Shown: positions 10,497 through 22,446, counted from the first letter of the stretch. The stretch is DNA of 64,000 bases from Adiantum capillus-veneris (GCA_014529385.2 CM043955.1:148133640-148197639); one strand, 5' to 3'. Notes: a model not told the origin generated them from the sequence alone. Numbers and translations: made by a program.

Positions 10497-11468
10497 TATT
10501 GGGGGCAATCGTAGCATAGCCTAATCAACCCAAGACCAACAAAGTTATCATTCCTAGGATCTATGACCCGGCTAGGGCATGGAAGTACGAGCATCGATGA
10601 ATAGAATGAGAGGATTCAAGAGTATGCTCATCCAATGCAACAGAGGTTAGTTATTAAATCACTAACTCTAATCACATCATCAATCAAGCATCTCCTAGAC
10701 ACATTAAGCCTACCAAAGTCTGACTTACCATATACTAGAATCTCTAAGCACACTAATGATAAGCACACACTAATTGCATTGGTGTTGGCCTCTCCAATCA
10801 CCACATGTGAATCAAGGCACTTCATCAAAAGCTACACACATAAGGTGAATGGTGCTAGAGTTTCATAAAACCTATCCACACACAAGCAAACAATAGGAAA
10901 CACATACTAATTACAAGATTAAGAACCAACTTAATCAACCTAATTAGTGATGTTAAATATCACAAACCGAGTGCTTATAGAAGGATCAGAGTGGTTAATA
11001 GCAAGAAGTCATCACACATACTCAAATCTAGAATACTAAGAAATGTGAAACTACTTCATGACATAATGGAATAGAGAAGTAGAATAATGAGAAAGTAGAG
11101 ATTAGATTAAGAAAGCTTATCTAATTACAATGGATTAGCACTAACCTCTTAAGCATGGGCATTAAGCTCACGGCTAGGTCATCCATAGAGTGAATACTCA
11201 AGAGAGAGAGAGAGATCTCAAAAGTGGATTCTCAAGAGTGGATACTCAAGAATGAAGCCTCCTTGCATAAAGGCTTCCTTATAAAGGCTTTCATTATAAT
11301 CCCTTCTACTATAGGTTTAAGTTTGAGCCTCCTAGCTAGCATATACAACTTTGGAACTCCCAATGATCCCAAACCTTATACAAAGTGAGTAGAAAACATT
11401 GTGCACATCCATAGCATATCTCTCGCTTGATGCATAATCGGTGTAGTCTGTGTTAGCCGCTGCTAACA
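10497..11468 (-). repeat. LTR of element B3 (TGTTAGC family)
   Basis: On the minus strand this starts TGTTAGCAGCGGCTAACA and ends CCCAATA (the usual CA end mutated to TA). The left side carries the tRNA-Asp primer site. It is a close relative of the LTR at 25974-27055. No partner LTR was found at lower coordinates, so the 3' half of the element is lost. A TATA-like TTTATAAGG lies near 11275, followed by a GA/CT run (11200-11218). Confidence 0.85.
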
Positions 11469-11472
11469 AAGA

Positions 11473-11970
11473 CATTACAAACTCTTTGGTTTTTGATCTT
11501 CTACACTAGTAGCACCCATTGCGGATTGTAGGACATCTAACCAACCCATCTCATAGGTGTGACCTATGTATAGGCCGGTTAAAGTCTCTGTTTGTAGTTC
11601 ATACTCCTAGTTCTCATTTAGAAATGCTCCATCTAGGATAGAGGTGCTAGGGGTGTCCATTGAACTAGATGCAATGTGGTTCAATTTTGTTTGACCCTTA
11701 GTGGTTGCTAATTCAGGAGCACTTGATTGCTCAACTAGCATGGATGTTGACATAGGGGCCTTCGTGTTTAGCTCTCTCCATTGCTCTGCCTTGCACAAGC
11801 TCTTGATTTCCTTTTTCCTCACTGTAAGGATATATCACTCAACCTCTTGCACTTTGGCAAGGCTTCTACCATCTGGTATTATAACCTCGGAGGGGAATAG
11901 CTCTAAAGAGTCAGGGGTGCAATGAATGGAGTATTCACATGCACACTCTCTAGGAGCATGGGATCTGCAT
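11473..11970 (-). pseudogene. gag: A-family gag fragment
   Basis: The minus-strand translation contains KAPMSTSMLVEQSSAPELA and TSILDGAFLNEN, aligning with the A2 Gag N-terminal region (55898-56140: KAPMTTIMPAKQPSAPKVA, GLDGIFLNEN). Only a few hundred bases survive. LTR B3 abuts it on the left, so B3 probably inserted into an older A-family copy here. Confidence 0.75.
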
Positions 11971-11974
11971 TGGT

Positions 11975-12507
11975 CATATTGGTAAGTACATCAATTGGGA
12001 ATCAATGTAGATTACTCAATTGATATGCAACGGGAGATTATTATATATGTATTACCATTGAAGGATATGCCAGTTTGAGTGGATATGGTAAGAAACTTTG
12101 TGTATTTGCAATTCCATAATCATGACCGTGTAACATTGCGAACCAAAATGACAAGTCTAATGGGGTTTGGATGATTTTAAACAATGGAATTGAGCAACTC
12201 ATACTGAAAATATTGGTAATGAAATTTGGACTTGGCAATAAAAGGAGTCCATTAGATCTGCATTGCTCAATTAAAAGAATTTTGTGTCATAAAATCTAAT
12301 ATCTAATCAACCCAAATGATTTTATCATATTAAAATGATCACTTAATGTGGGAGAATAAACGGGAATGAGGGTTAAGATATAGATGTGCTTATAGATCTA
12401 TTTCAATACGGGGCCAATGGTAAAGAGACCCAAATGAGAAATGGTCTATCAAAGAGCAAGTCTAACCAATGGAGCAAAAGGTAAGTGTTAAAAGCCTTAA
12501 GACATAG
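11975..12507 (+). repeat. Leader-derived segment shared with 28428-28985
   Basis: This stretch matches 28428-28985 in the same orientation almost throughout, and B1 39400-39640 more weakly. Both main copies stop at the same point, right after GCCTTAAGACAT. It is non-coding DNA from a TGTTAGC-family leader. Confidence 0.75.
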
Positions 12508-12927
12508 TCTTTAATTTTTAAACTTTAGTCAATTAAGGTCCAAGCAGGCAAGGGAGCAGCTTGCTTAAGCAAGGGTTGTGCTTAAGCAGGCCACCTGCCT
12601 GCTTACAAAGTTCAAAGAACTTGCTACAAAGAAGGGGGCGAGCCCTACAAAGGAGGGAGGTGAGTAGTGTATGTGCACCTCAACAAGGGCCCATACTCTC
12701 ATGAGAGGAAAGGGGCCACATGTCAGGTGTAGAGGCACGCTGCTCAAGCAGGCAAGGGTTGTGCTTAAGCAAGGGCACCCCCTTAGCTTAACCTCACAAG
12801 AGGGAAAGAAGGAAATTTGTCAAGAGACTACACACCTTGCCTTAAAGGGAGCCAAGCTCTCATTGGCTAGAGGGCTACATGGCCCAATGAGCTTCAAGGG
12901 AAGCCTAGGAAAGGAAGTTGACCAAGC

Positions 12928-12931
<4 letters not shown>

Positions 12932-13014
<83 letters not shown>
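12932..13014 (+). repeat. (CT)n-(CA)n microsatellite in LTR D
   Basis: A perfect CT run (about 12932-12963) passes directly into a CA run (about 12964-13014). The A-family LTRs carry the same kind of compound repeat after the TATA box. Confidence 0.9.
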
Positions 13015-13017
<3 letters not shown>

Positions 13018-13227
13018 TTGAGCATCCCACGAGCCCTCTCCCTCTCTCATTCTTCTCTTCACACACTCTTGTGAGGCAATAACTTAATCTCCTTCAAGCT
13101 TGAGAAGTTGAGTGCCTACTACAATAAGCTCTTGGCTATGGATGCACATCCACACAAGAGAATGATTATGCTTGCTTATCAATCTCTCTAATCTCCATTA
13201 TCACTATGCTAAGCTATGCTACAAGAG

Positions 13228-13533
13228 TGTTAACCCTCACGGCTCACGGACACCCTATCGCCTACGACGGACACTGTAACCATATTATGTATTATTTAGA
13301 GTCAGGCACCGGGCTTGTCGGACCAATAGGGAAAGGTAGAGTGATCGCCGATGAGAGGCGCACTTTAACTGGGACATTCAAGGGATTAGTTGGCTAAGCA
13401 TGGGCGCCCAAGTGTGAATGGGGTGAGCTCCTATAAAAGCCAACTAAACCTAATTTTTACTCATTCTCTCATTTGTGCAATAGAAGAGTGCTCTTGCTCC
13501 ATCTCCATCTCCATCTTCTTCTTCTTCACCTCC

Positions 13534-13583
<50 letters not shown>

Positions 13584-13833
13584 GAGAGTGTGTGTGCGAT
13601 CGAGCATTACGAAGGCACGACGGCGGCAAGGCGGTTGAGCGCGGCACGACTGCAGCTTCTTCTTCATCGCGGCGAGGAATCCACCACGAAGGCGAGCGTA
13701 GAGCGGTGAGTGACACACCCTTTGTTCTCTTGAGCTTGCTAGTTTAGGCTTGTTGTGTGCTTGGAGCCGTTTGTGGCTCGCACACGGTGTATTGGCAAGT
13801 CCCTTGCTTCGACAGTGCGGCAAGGAGCGCACA
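13228..13833 (+). repeat. 5' LTR of A1
   Basis: 606 bases from TGTTAACC to GCGCACA. It holds a TATA box (TATAAAAG, 13432-13439), a CCATCT/CTTCTT stretch and a (TG)n(AG)n microsatellite (about 13536-13582). It matches 21303-21906 nearly perfectly; the one clear substitution is in the GCGGCGAGGAAT motif near 13676. Confidence 0.95.
13432..13439 (+). promoter_or_regulatory. TATA box of the A1 5' LTR
   Basis: TATAAAAG 204 bases into the LTR, repeated at 21507-21514 in the 3' LTR and, as TATATAAAAG, in the A2 LTR near 58063. It probably starts the genomic RNA. Confidence 0.7.
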
Positions 13834-13838
13834 TTTTT

Positions 13839-13857
13839 TGGCGCCGCTGCCGGGGAT
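13839..13857 (+). other. Primer-binding site, tRNA-Asp type (A1)
   Basis: TGGCGCCGCTGCCGGGGAT matches the complement of the plant tRNA-Asp 3' end at 18 of 19 positions (C for T at position 10). It begins five bases after the LTR. Confidence 0.9.
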
Positions 13858-14506
13858 ATGCCCTACACTAAGCTCGGTTAGCACTTTACGCTTCCTTGTG
13901 GTGCAATTTGTATCATAGGAAAGGCAGGGAAGGAGTGTGTGGAGATTTCTGTTTTTTGCGTTTTCTGCATTTTCTGTCAAGTTTCAATTTCTGCTATTGT
14001 CTGTGCTTTTTCAATTTTCTGCATTTCTTGCGTTTTTTCAATTTCTGCAATTTCTGCATTTTCAATTTCGGCGTTTTCAATTTCTGCAATTTTCTGCATT
14101 TCTGCGTTTTTTCAATTTTCTGCCTCAGTCCTCAGTCTTATGATATATACTAGACTCACTCTTATATATATACCCTACTCCCTCAAGAGATAATGAGAGC
14201 ATGTGGGACAAGTCCTCCACTCTCCTCCTTTCTCTTCCCACTTGCACCCTTAGACTTTCTAGTTTGGGCCTAGTTCCCTACTGGAAATTGACAGTTTTAG
14301 GGATTCCGAGGGCATAGAGTGACCAAACTGAGGGCTGTAAAGCACGGCACGACCCTCTGACCGATACGCTCGTTTCGAGCTATCACACGGCCCATTCCAC
14401 GACACGCTCTAAAAAATCTAGCAAAAAAACAAACAAAAAACACGCTAAAAACTAGTCACAAGGCCTCCTAGAGCAGCTTTTTGACACCTTAGGGTATCAG
14501 AAGCAC
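13858..14506 (+). other. 5' leader of A1
   Basis: Non-coding. It includes a pyrimidine-rich, nearly tandem stretch of TTTCTGCA/TTTCAA units (13950-14130). The rest resembles the A2 leader in parts, for example the block around 14210-14400 that matches 56760-56960 inverted. Confidence 0.7.
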
Positions 14507-16741
14507 ATGTACTTACGCTCTGGGCGGGTCCTAGAACACGAGCATATTGAGGGTGCCTCTGTTCATACGGACACCCATTACCCATCCACGATAAGCTCTA
14601 GACCCTCAGCGGGGACACAAGGTAGCACCACCCAAGACCCTAAAATAGCCGCTAGTGATTCCTCCTCCGACTCAGAAATCATGGAAGCATACCCTACCCA
14701 AAACACTGAGAGAGAAGGCCATGCACCTCCCGAAGCTCCATAGCCTAGTACTAGTATGTTTAGCCATTTCATGGAAACATTAGGTAGAGCTACTCGCTCG
14801 GAACATGATGCAAATGAAGCACACGAAGGGGGTGGGGAAGTGGAATCTCCTTTCACATCGCACGTGGACCCCACACCCCCAAAGAGTGTCCATGTGGATA
14901 TCCTACCAACTTCTTACCAAGAAGGCCCTGTTGAGTTGCCTCCTTCAGAAGTTCCCTCTAGAGTACCGTTGGTGACAAGTAAAACCACGGGGAGCAACAT
15001 TGCTTCTACCTCAAAAGAAACCGTTAACACGTCGACTCTAGAAGGATTGTTCATTAATGATCGTTGGACATACGACCTCCACACTGAGGTGTTGACGGAT
15101 CTACACTCTGGCCACGCCTACCATGTAGGATGGATAGAGATTGTACAATCCACCTCTAGTGCCACGAGCATCGAAGATCAACAGAAAATGATCTGTAATG
15201 TTATCCATGGCATTATTCAATCAGAAAGGCAAAACCGAGGGGTAAATATACTCTCAACTGGCCCCATGAGATTTCTGGATACGAGCAAGGCTCAACAGCC
15301 TACTCTATCACAAATGGAGACTCCTCTAATGAGCCCCATGGACCCATCTTACGTCATTTCACCTGGGGTCTTTATGCAATCTGAGCCTCCGAGCGAAAAC
15401 TTTAGCTTCCCTAACTTGGCTCAACCCTCTATCAAGGAAAACACAGTGCTCACTCCAGGGATAAGCCTGACAGAGAATGTACCGATGACATCTACGGTTA
15501 GCGCAGTGCCACTACCTAGTGTCGTAGTACCTAATATGGGGCCTCGACCATATGTGCCTCTAGCCCCTTATGCACACATGGCCCCCACACCTCCAATAGT
15601 ACCACTTGTTTACGCTCCTCGAGTGCCGCTCCCTAGCCCTTATCCGAGTGGACCTAAGCCCGGTTATGTTCCATATCCTACATCATCCACATATATGCCA
15701 AGACCGGCACCCGTCCCTCTCCCACATATGATTCCAAGAGTACCTCCACCGGCCCTGCCTCCTCACATAGGTGACTTGGCAGCGTTTGCTCAAACCATAG
15801 GTCGATCTATCGCGGAAAATATGCGTCACGCATCTGATAGAGAGCCTAGAAGTAAGGCAGTACAAATTGCCAAACTCACGCAAAAATTCAATGGGGACGA
15901 AGATGCTAGGAAACACATTGAAGTGTTTGAACAAGTATGTGATTCCTTAGGGGAACGCAACGAACTACATAAGTGCAATGCCTTAAGCTTGACATTAAGT
16001 GGGAAGGCTGGAGATTGGTATAGGACCCTAAGGGTGGACGAGAAAACAATCTACCCTACCCTTCGAAGGTTGTTTCTAAAGGAGTACATACGAGAAGGTG
16101 TGCTTTGGGGTGTAGCATCTCAGCTACAGAAGGCCGAACGTAAGGAAGGAGAGTCAGTAAGGGACTTCATTAGTCGTCTAAAGCACTTAAACTCTCGTTG
16201 CCCTATAAATGAGCGCTTCAACAATAACCAACTGCTTGATCGATTCATTCGAGGGTTGAGGAATGAAGGAATCTATAATGGACTAGTGATTAGAGGTATC
16301 ACAACCTGGGAAGATGTCACTGCCAATGCAATCCAACTAGAGGACAACTTGATGATAGCAGGCATGAGGGTGTTTAGTGACACGAGATCCACTAGCTCAC
16401 AAGCCATTGAGTATGAACCCATGACTGCAAAGCCCATTGCCAATGAGCCAAAGGTATTTGAGACATTCTTGACAGACCTCACCAAGGCAATCCAAGAGTC
16501 TCTTAAGGATAATCGACCCCCTCAAAATAGTCACATGTATCCAAGAAGGGAGCAACAATGGTGTTCCATTTGCTTAGGTCCACATATCACTAGTGAGTGC
16601 CCTACGTTTAGAGTAAAATTTAATGGAACTTGCAACGCATGTGGTAGGTATGGTCACCAAGCTAAGGATTGTTTAATGATCAAACGTATGATGGCAAATA
16701 GACCACCTGTAGCCTGGACGGATGCCTACTCCACCTGTTGA
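14507..16741 (+). pseudogene. gag: Gag of A1 (one stop codon)
   Basis: It starts at MYLRSGRVLEHEHI, matching the A2 start at 56635 (MNLRSRRVLEHEHI). The N-terminal half is acidic and proline-rich. From about 15765 a Retrotrans_gag-type capsid region follows (HIGDLAAFAQTIGRSIAENM, LSGKAGDWYRTLR, FLKEYIREGVLW, ESVRDFISRLKHLNSRCP). Two zinc knuckles end it: C-x2-C-x3-H-x4-C (16562-16600) and C-x2-C-x4-H-x4-C (16631-16672). TAG at 14741-14743 interrupts the frame. The change to the next frame at 16722-16741 coincides with a gap relative to A2, where the frame is continuous. The product would form virus-like particles and package RNA. Confidence 0.85.
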
Positions 16742-19667
16742 GCAACTACCGCAACACATGGTCCCTAGATCTCAAAATGTTGTACAAGCGACACCGCTAC
16801 CACCTCCTGTGCTAGGACCGCAGCCCCCGCATCCAAGAGTCGCCCCTATGAACCAAGTGGGTTGCGAGCCATCAAATGCTTATCCAGATGGCTGTGAGGA
16901 GGAAATAGACACTAGTATTGCCTACGGACTTGATACATTGGAAGAGTGTCCTATATACTACATGGAAGATTGTTGGGGGCAAGTCAAGCCGGTTTATCAA
17001 GCTGCTGCTCTCGCATCCAGAGGTCAAAATATCAACACCCAGGCTAGGAGGCCACCTCTTCAATGCTACAAGTGTGGTGGACCACATCGGGTAGAGGAGT
17101 GCCCTATTAGGCTGCAAAAGAATGCTGCACAGATGCAAATGAATCAAGGGAGCACGTCTGCAATGCCAATACTCACATGTAATCGTTGTGGCATAGATCA
17201 CTTGATTGCCCAATGCTCCTATAACCCAAATGCGCCTAAAATCACACCCCTAAATTTGGTCGAAATTGCTAGTGTGACATCGCCAATACCACCCGTTGCA
17301 CCCGCTTATGCGATTACACGGTCCATGCTTCAAGGGCCAGGCCATATCCTCGAAGAGAGAGATATCGCGTCAGTTATCCAAGCAAAGAGAAAGAAGACAC
17401 GAAGGAAGAAGTCGCAGAATACGGAAAATTCAAAGCCAAGTTCCAAAACAAACATAGGAACAGGAGATGACCCCGTGTATAGGAATGACCTCGAGGATGA
17501 TTCAGATTCAGTCGAGACAATGGAGACTAGAACCAATACCACAAAGGGAAAGACCGACAAAGAAAACCGTAACATGGAACCAAATGAAAACCGAATAAGA
17601 GAAAACCATAAAGAGCCTCTGAAAACACCACAAGTGTTTCCAAATCCAATCCAAGACCCCCAAGATAAACCACAGGGGCAAAAAGGGAAGAATCGTAAAA
17701 AGAAGATTGGGACGTACCCAAACCCAGTAGACAAGATTGAGCAGGTGAAACATCTAAGAGGTTTAGTGGAGGAGACTCAAAGGAAACTAGAACCAGAACC
17801 CATGCATGTCAAAATTCATGACACAGTGTTTCCCACGCAAGTTCATCCACCCCACATGAACCATAGACCGTTAGCCATATCTAGTATCATCCAAGAAGGG
17901 AGTGAGGACGGGACATCAGAAAGTGAGCATACACCCTTCTTGTTGGAAAGGATGTTTAACGAAGGAATACCTGATCCCATTGAGGAATATGAGATTCCAT
18001 CCTCACCAGTTCCTAGTCAAGGACCTACACCCTGCAAAACGCCAATGAATGTTGCCAAACTAGTGGACTTCATGTCTTCTGAGGTCCGAACCACGATCAT
18101 AGCAAAGCTGTATGGAGATCCTGAGTTATTCCTTGCACTTCGAGCATTCCTTAACGGAGAGCTACGAACGGGATTACCGCAGTTTGCGCAACCAAATAGT
18201 CCTGACTCGATTATGATTGATGAGGAAAATCATGTGCAATCACTTGACTTAGATGGACACGAGTCTGTGATCCAGGTACCCATTAACGAATTAGGGCAGT
18301 ATTTTGAAGGCAACGAGTCTAATGCGACCCTACCCATCACTACCAAGGGATTGACTATAAAGGGAATTCTTGATGGTGGTGCGGGAGTTAGCATCGTTAC
18401 AAAAGATTGTTGGGAATCCATGGGAAAGCCCTGCCTCAGTGTTACTAACATTGTGGTAAAGATGGAAAATGGTACCATAGCCAAACCTATGGGGATGCTA
18501 AAGGATCTTAAGATCAAAGTTCTAGGACACAAGGTACGACATACGTTCATTGTAATGGATTTCTCTAAACAACTTATGTCATATGAAATGATTTTAGGAC
18601 GACCATTCATGAGGGAAGCACAAATGGTTCATGATTGGTCTAAAAATCATGTCTATTTGCAATTCCAAGACTCTGTCCTTAGAGTGGATTTGGTGACTGG
18701 TAAGGTACACCCCTTAGGGAGTAAAACCATTATTGATCATCGCTCTGACACCACAGTTCACTCGGCCCCACTACAATATTGTTACACTAATTGTAAGAAG
18801 GATACAGACATTGGCCAAGATTCTCCTTATATGGATATCTTACCTGGGATGACTGAGTCGGACAATGTGGATTGGGTCCACCTAGCATCAACCATAGACA
18901 CTTGGGGAAATAGGGGGACGACCTGGGTAACACCTGAGGGGGATGAAATGCCTATACCCTTAAATATGCTACAAGCAATGCATATCGCTTCCGACAAGAC
19001 TCATCCTAATGTAACGAAGAAAACATACAAGTGGGTCCCTAAAGCTTCTTTAGTGACCATAGCTAGTGCTAAAAAACAGAAGCCTTGTAAGAAAAGTACC
19101 ACTCGCTCCAAGAAAAGTAAGAAAATGTTGCGATGGATCCCTAAACGACTATTGGAAGGCCAAGGCTACTATCAAGGAAACGATCAAATCTAGGTGCCAA
19201 AACGTAGATTGTGCTCTTACCTATCACCTGACCCAAGTGAGCCCAATCCCGTAGCTCCAAAACGAATCAATGATCGTGGAAAGAAAAAAATCACAGAATG
19301 CTATACACCCGCTCCCGAGCTAGTTTGGGTACCAAAGAAAGAACGATTTGTTCCACCTAGCTCAGGAAGGGGGGAGTCCCATGAAGATTCTAGCTCCTCA
19401 TGTAATACATCCATAGAGGTAAAAGCTTCTACACAGCCTCCATCTATTGTAGTGGACCTCCATGAAGCTACAAAAGAATCCGCACCTCCCAGTGTTCAAG
19501 AATCACCTAATGAACCACTTCAAGTTCGATTCTGGGAGAGTACCTTACCACTGTTGCAACTTGACGAGGCACCTAGGGTAATAGAAAACTACTGGCAAAA
19601 ATCCTCACCTATTACCAACTGGAACAATTGGTTTCAAAGGGTGACAAGCTCATTTCAAATGGTATGA
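16722..19667 (+). pseudogene. Gag C-terminus, protease and W-x-P-K module of A1
   Basis: One frame, interrupted only by TAG at 19191-19193. It begins with two further zinc knuckles of the short C-x2-C-x3-H-x4-C type (17064-17102, 17178-17216), then a basic stretch (KRKKTRRKK) and an acidic linker. The retropepsin follows: ILDGGAGVSIV (about 18366, with G where S/T is usual after the catalytic Asp) and MILGRPFMREA (18590). After the linker PYMDILPGM...AMHIASDK the frame enters KTYKWVPKASL, LRWIPKRLL, QI*VPKRR and LVWVPKKERF. The C-terminal end (NWNNWFQRV) matches A2 and A3. RT through the second protease is missing between 18985 and 19000 without loss of frame. Confidence 0.85.
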
Positions 19668-19674
19668 TCTACCC

Positions 19675-19690
19675 AAGGAAGGGGGGAGTG
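19675..19690 (+). other. Internal polypurine tract of A1
   Basis: AAGGAAGGGGGGAGTG, followed by TTTGTGGACATCC, lies just after the coding region and 1.6 kb before the true 3' LTR. It is conserved in A2 (47398-47413) and A3 (34414-34430). Confidence 0.75.
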
Positions 19691-19771
19691 TTTGTGGACA
19701 TCCATCATTCACTTGCTTCCCTCTCAACCTTTTTCCCTGACCTCTTAATCTCCGATCTTAGGGAATGTACA

Positions 19772-19778
19772 TATAAAG
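19772..19778 (+). promoter_or_regulatory. Internal TATA box downstream of the coding region (A1)
   Basis: TATAAAG about 80 bases after the internal polypurine tract. A2 (47310-47320) and A3 (34508-34518) have a TATA at the same place. It might drive a short 3' transcript. Confidence 0.45.
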
Positions 19779-21291
19779 CTTTATACTCACAAAAAAAAGA
19801 AAAAAAAAGAGCAAGAGCAATTAGCAAACGAGTATGCACAATAAAAGTCAAAACATTGACTCAGACCTACACATGTCACATCTGGTACAGTGAAACAGAA
19901 ACCTATGCCATAAAACACCTTTGATCCTCATCACTTGAGTGATGGAGGGTAGGTAAGATTAGTACGATAGGAGTGTTTCTGTTTTAGAGTTGAGTGATTA
20001 GCAAAGTTCTCTTTTCCCACTGATGTGCCTCCTAGAGGTATTGTTTGTGTTTCATAGTGTGTACAGGAACGTGTTGCTGTGGTTAGGATTTGGACCTTCA
20101 TGGAACCTTTCTCTCGTTCACACTTCAGATCAAGCGCGACCATCAACACAAACAGGTGTTTTATGTCCATTAGCATTGCCCTTATCTTTTTGCATCCATG
20201 TTTTGTCTGCTTTAATTGTGATTGGTAGCATAATATTCACCGCATTTGCTTAGTATCAAACATTTAATTCAATGTAATGTTTTGTCATAATCACTTGTCT
20301 AGGTTTAAAAATCAAGCAGTCTGACTAAGCTAGTTTGACCAAGCTAGGTATTAGAAATCTTCTCTTAATACCATGGGGAATGCCTTCCTAATAATCAATG
20401 GTTACTTAGGTTCTTAATCCGATTTAGGCAGCATTGTATGAAATGTACTAGGGCTTTCTAGTGGGCTTGACCCTATTGACCTTTCGCTTAAGTATTATAA
20501 AGGGAGTTTACTAGTGTGATGAGCCTAGGGAGGTGTATCAGTGTTATATGACCCCCCAAAGTTACAAAATTTAAATGCTGAAAATGAACAAGCAAAAAAA
20601 TCAAAGTGCCACAATGTAAAATTTTAAGCTGGAAGAGAAATCCCTGCTTAAATTGGTACTTCACTCACATGTATTGCCTATGGTACTTGAGCCCTAGAGG
20701 TTCCCAGTGTGGGCGCTTTTCCTTGAAAATCAAAAAACCCAAGGCATACAAAATAAGCACACACATCATAATTGAATCAATGTGAAAAGACTTTGGGGGG
20801 TCAAAGAAAAAGTAATCAGTCAAGCGATGATTGCATGAGAAATTCCTTTTATGGTAGCTTAACTACAAGGTTTTCTAGATATATCCTCTAGTCAGCCCTC
20901 GAACATGAATACTTGGCTCTTGCGATTAAACAACTTAATTGACCACAAAAAATTAAGAAGCTTACCCATGGTATTAATACTTGATCTCTAGTGCCTTTTG
21001 ACCGTCAAATTAGCGACCCCAGACTTGTTTAATTTTCTACCTTTACATCTGTTTATGCATTTTATTACATTGCAATTTAATGTTCATTGCTACCAAATTG
21101 TTTGAAATTCTTTGACCAATCAATTTGTCTACCTAAAACTGCATATGCTTTTTAAGAGAATGCAATTACTGTGCCAATGTTGTTTGATTTTGCAGTGACT
21201 GAAGAAGGCTAAGGACGTACATCTCAAATGCTCTTCCACCTCGACGAACCAGCTTCAACTCAATAGCTTCCGAGGACGGAATCTACATCAC
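19779..21291 (+). other. 3' non-coding tail of A1
   Basis: No convincing gene. The stretch from about 20030 to 21130 matches the A2 tail, minus strand, at 46529-46680 plus 36300-37270, which shows where B1 split A2 (equivalent to about 20160 here). The acidic ORF found in A2 at 46751-47173 has no counterpart. Confidence 0.75.
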
Positions 21292-21302
21292 GAAGGGGGG
21301 CA
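21292..21302 (+). other. 3' polypurine tract of A1
   Basis: GAAGGGGGGCA immediately before the 3' LTR start TGTTAACC. Confidence 0.85.
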
Positions 21303-21610
21303 TGTTAACCCTCACGGCTCACGGACACCCTATCGCCTACGACGGACACTGTAACCATATTATGTATTATTTAGAGTCAGGCACCGGGCTTGTCGGACCA
21401 ATAGGGAAAGGTAGAGTGATCGCCGATGAGAGGCGCACTTTAACTGGGACATTCAAGGGATTAGTTGGCTAAGCATGGGCGCCCAAGTGTGAATGGGGTG
21501 AGCTCCTATAAAAGCCAACTAAACCTAATTTTTACTCATTCTCTCATTTGTGCAATAGAAGAGTGCTCTTGCTCCATCTCCATCTCCATCTTCTTCTTCT
21601 TCACCTCCTT

Positions 21611-21655
<45 letters not shown>

Positions 21656-21906
21656 GGAGAGTGTGTGTGCGATCGAGCATTACGAAGGCACGACGGCGGC
21701 AAGGCGGTTGAGCGCGGCACGACTGCAGCTTCTTCTTCATCGCGGCGAGAAATCCACCACGAAGGCGAGCGTAGAGCGGTGAGTGACACACCCTTTGTTC
21801 TCTTGAGCTTGCTAGTTTAGGCTTGTTGTGTGCTTGGAGCCGTTTGTGGCTCGCACACGGTGTATTGGCAAGTCCCTTGCTTCGACAGTGCGGCAAGGAG
21901 CGCACA
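21303..21906 (+). repeat. 3' LTR of A1
   Basis: 604 bases, TGTTAACC to GCGCACA, followed by the target duplication AAGAG. It differs from the 5' LTR in microsatellite length and one clear substitution (GCGAGAAAT for GCGAGGAAT). Confidence 0.95.
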
Positions 21907-21911
21907 AAGAG

Positions 21912-22433
21912 CTATGAGTGATTATGTGCAATGGGATATTGCTTTCTCGTAGAGATACTTCTACTTCTCTCTTCTCCCTCACTCCCTGCCAGCTCTCCTC
22001 ACCTTTCATGGTGTTTGAGGTCTTGGGTTTGAGGATGGGCATTTTTCAATTTCATGCTAATCATTTTTATTGTTGTTGTTATGTTAATGCTTGGTGAGTG
22101 AAGCTTTCTATCTTCACCTCATGAAGAAGGTCTCAAGGAACACAATTAGTTGTATTGTAAACAAGTCTTCCATCATGGAAGAATCTATAATACAAATGCC
22201 TATTGAAGGGGGGATCGGCTCCAATTGAATCCGGTCCTCTATTGGTGTCAATTTCTCTAAACTCTCACTCTCTTTTACAAGTATTGTTCATGCCATGTTA
22301 ATGAAGTAATGTGTTAGTGTTGATCTCTCCATCCAAGCACTTTCTTTCTCACTCTACATCTACACACAAAGGAATGCTCAATATGTTATTCACTTTCCGC
22401 TCCAACTCAAGTTAAAAGGCTAATTCCATTACA
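21912..22433 (+). repeat. Right part of LTR D
   Basis: Sequence between the A1 target duplication and the Met-tRNA primer site. It ends ...CCATTACA. Its left part lies before 13222. Confidence 0.55.
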
Positions 22434-22434
22434 T

Positions 22435-22446
22435 TGGTATCAGAGC
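22435..22446 (+). other. Primer-binding site, initiator tRNA-Met type (D)
   Basis: TGGTATCAGAGC, the standard plant initiator-Met primer site, one base after the LTR end ACA at 22433. Confidence 0.85.

Larger units (their letters stand above)
13228..21906 (+). mobile_element. Element A1: complete non-autonomous Ty3 element (Gag-protease-WxPK)
   Basis: Bounded by LTRs 13228-13833 and 21303-21906 and flanked by the 5-base target duplication AAGAG (13223-13227 and 21907-21911). It has a tRNA-Asp primer site, a Gag/protease/W-x-P-K coding region (14507-19667), an internal polypurine tract and a terminal one (21292-21302). RT, RNase H and integrase are absent. The protein passes from the post-protease spacer directly to the W-x-P-K module, in frame, near 18990. 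The LTRs differ by about one substitution plus microsatellite length, so insertion is recent. Mobilisation would need enzymes from an A2-like element (inference). Confidence 0.93.

Noticed and set aside
13390-13832. Small ORFs on both strands inside A-family LTRs with runs of HTHTHT, SLSLSL or CVCVCV
   Set aside because: They are translations of the CT/CA/TG microsatellites and recur in every LTR copy regardless of frame; not genes.
16722-16741. Possible programmed frameshift between A1 Gag and the protease frame
   Set aside because: A2 is continuous across this point, with extra sequence (SPRVPAL) missing in A1, so a small deletion explains the frame change.
17330-17753. Antisense ORFs opposite gag and pol (e.g. 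17330-17753, 51295-51558, 53055-53327)
   Set aside because: Shadows of strong coding bias on the other strand; no domain, and stops differ between copies.
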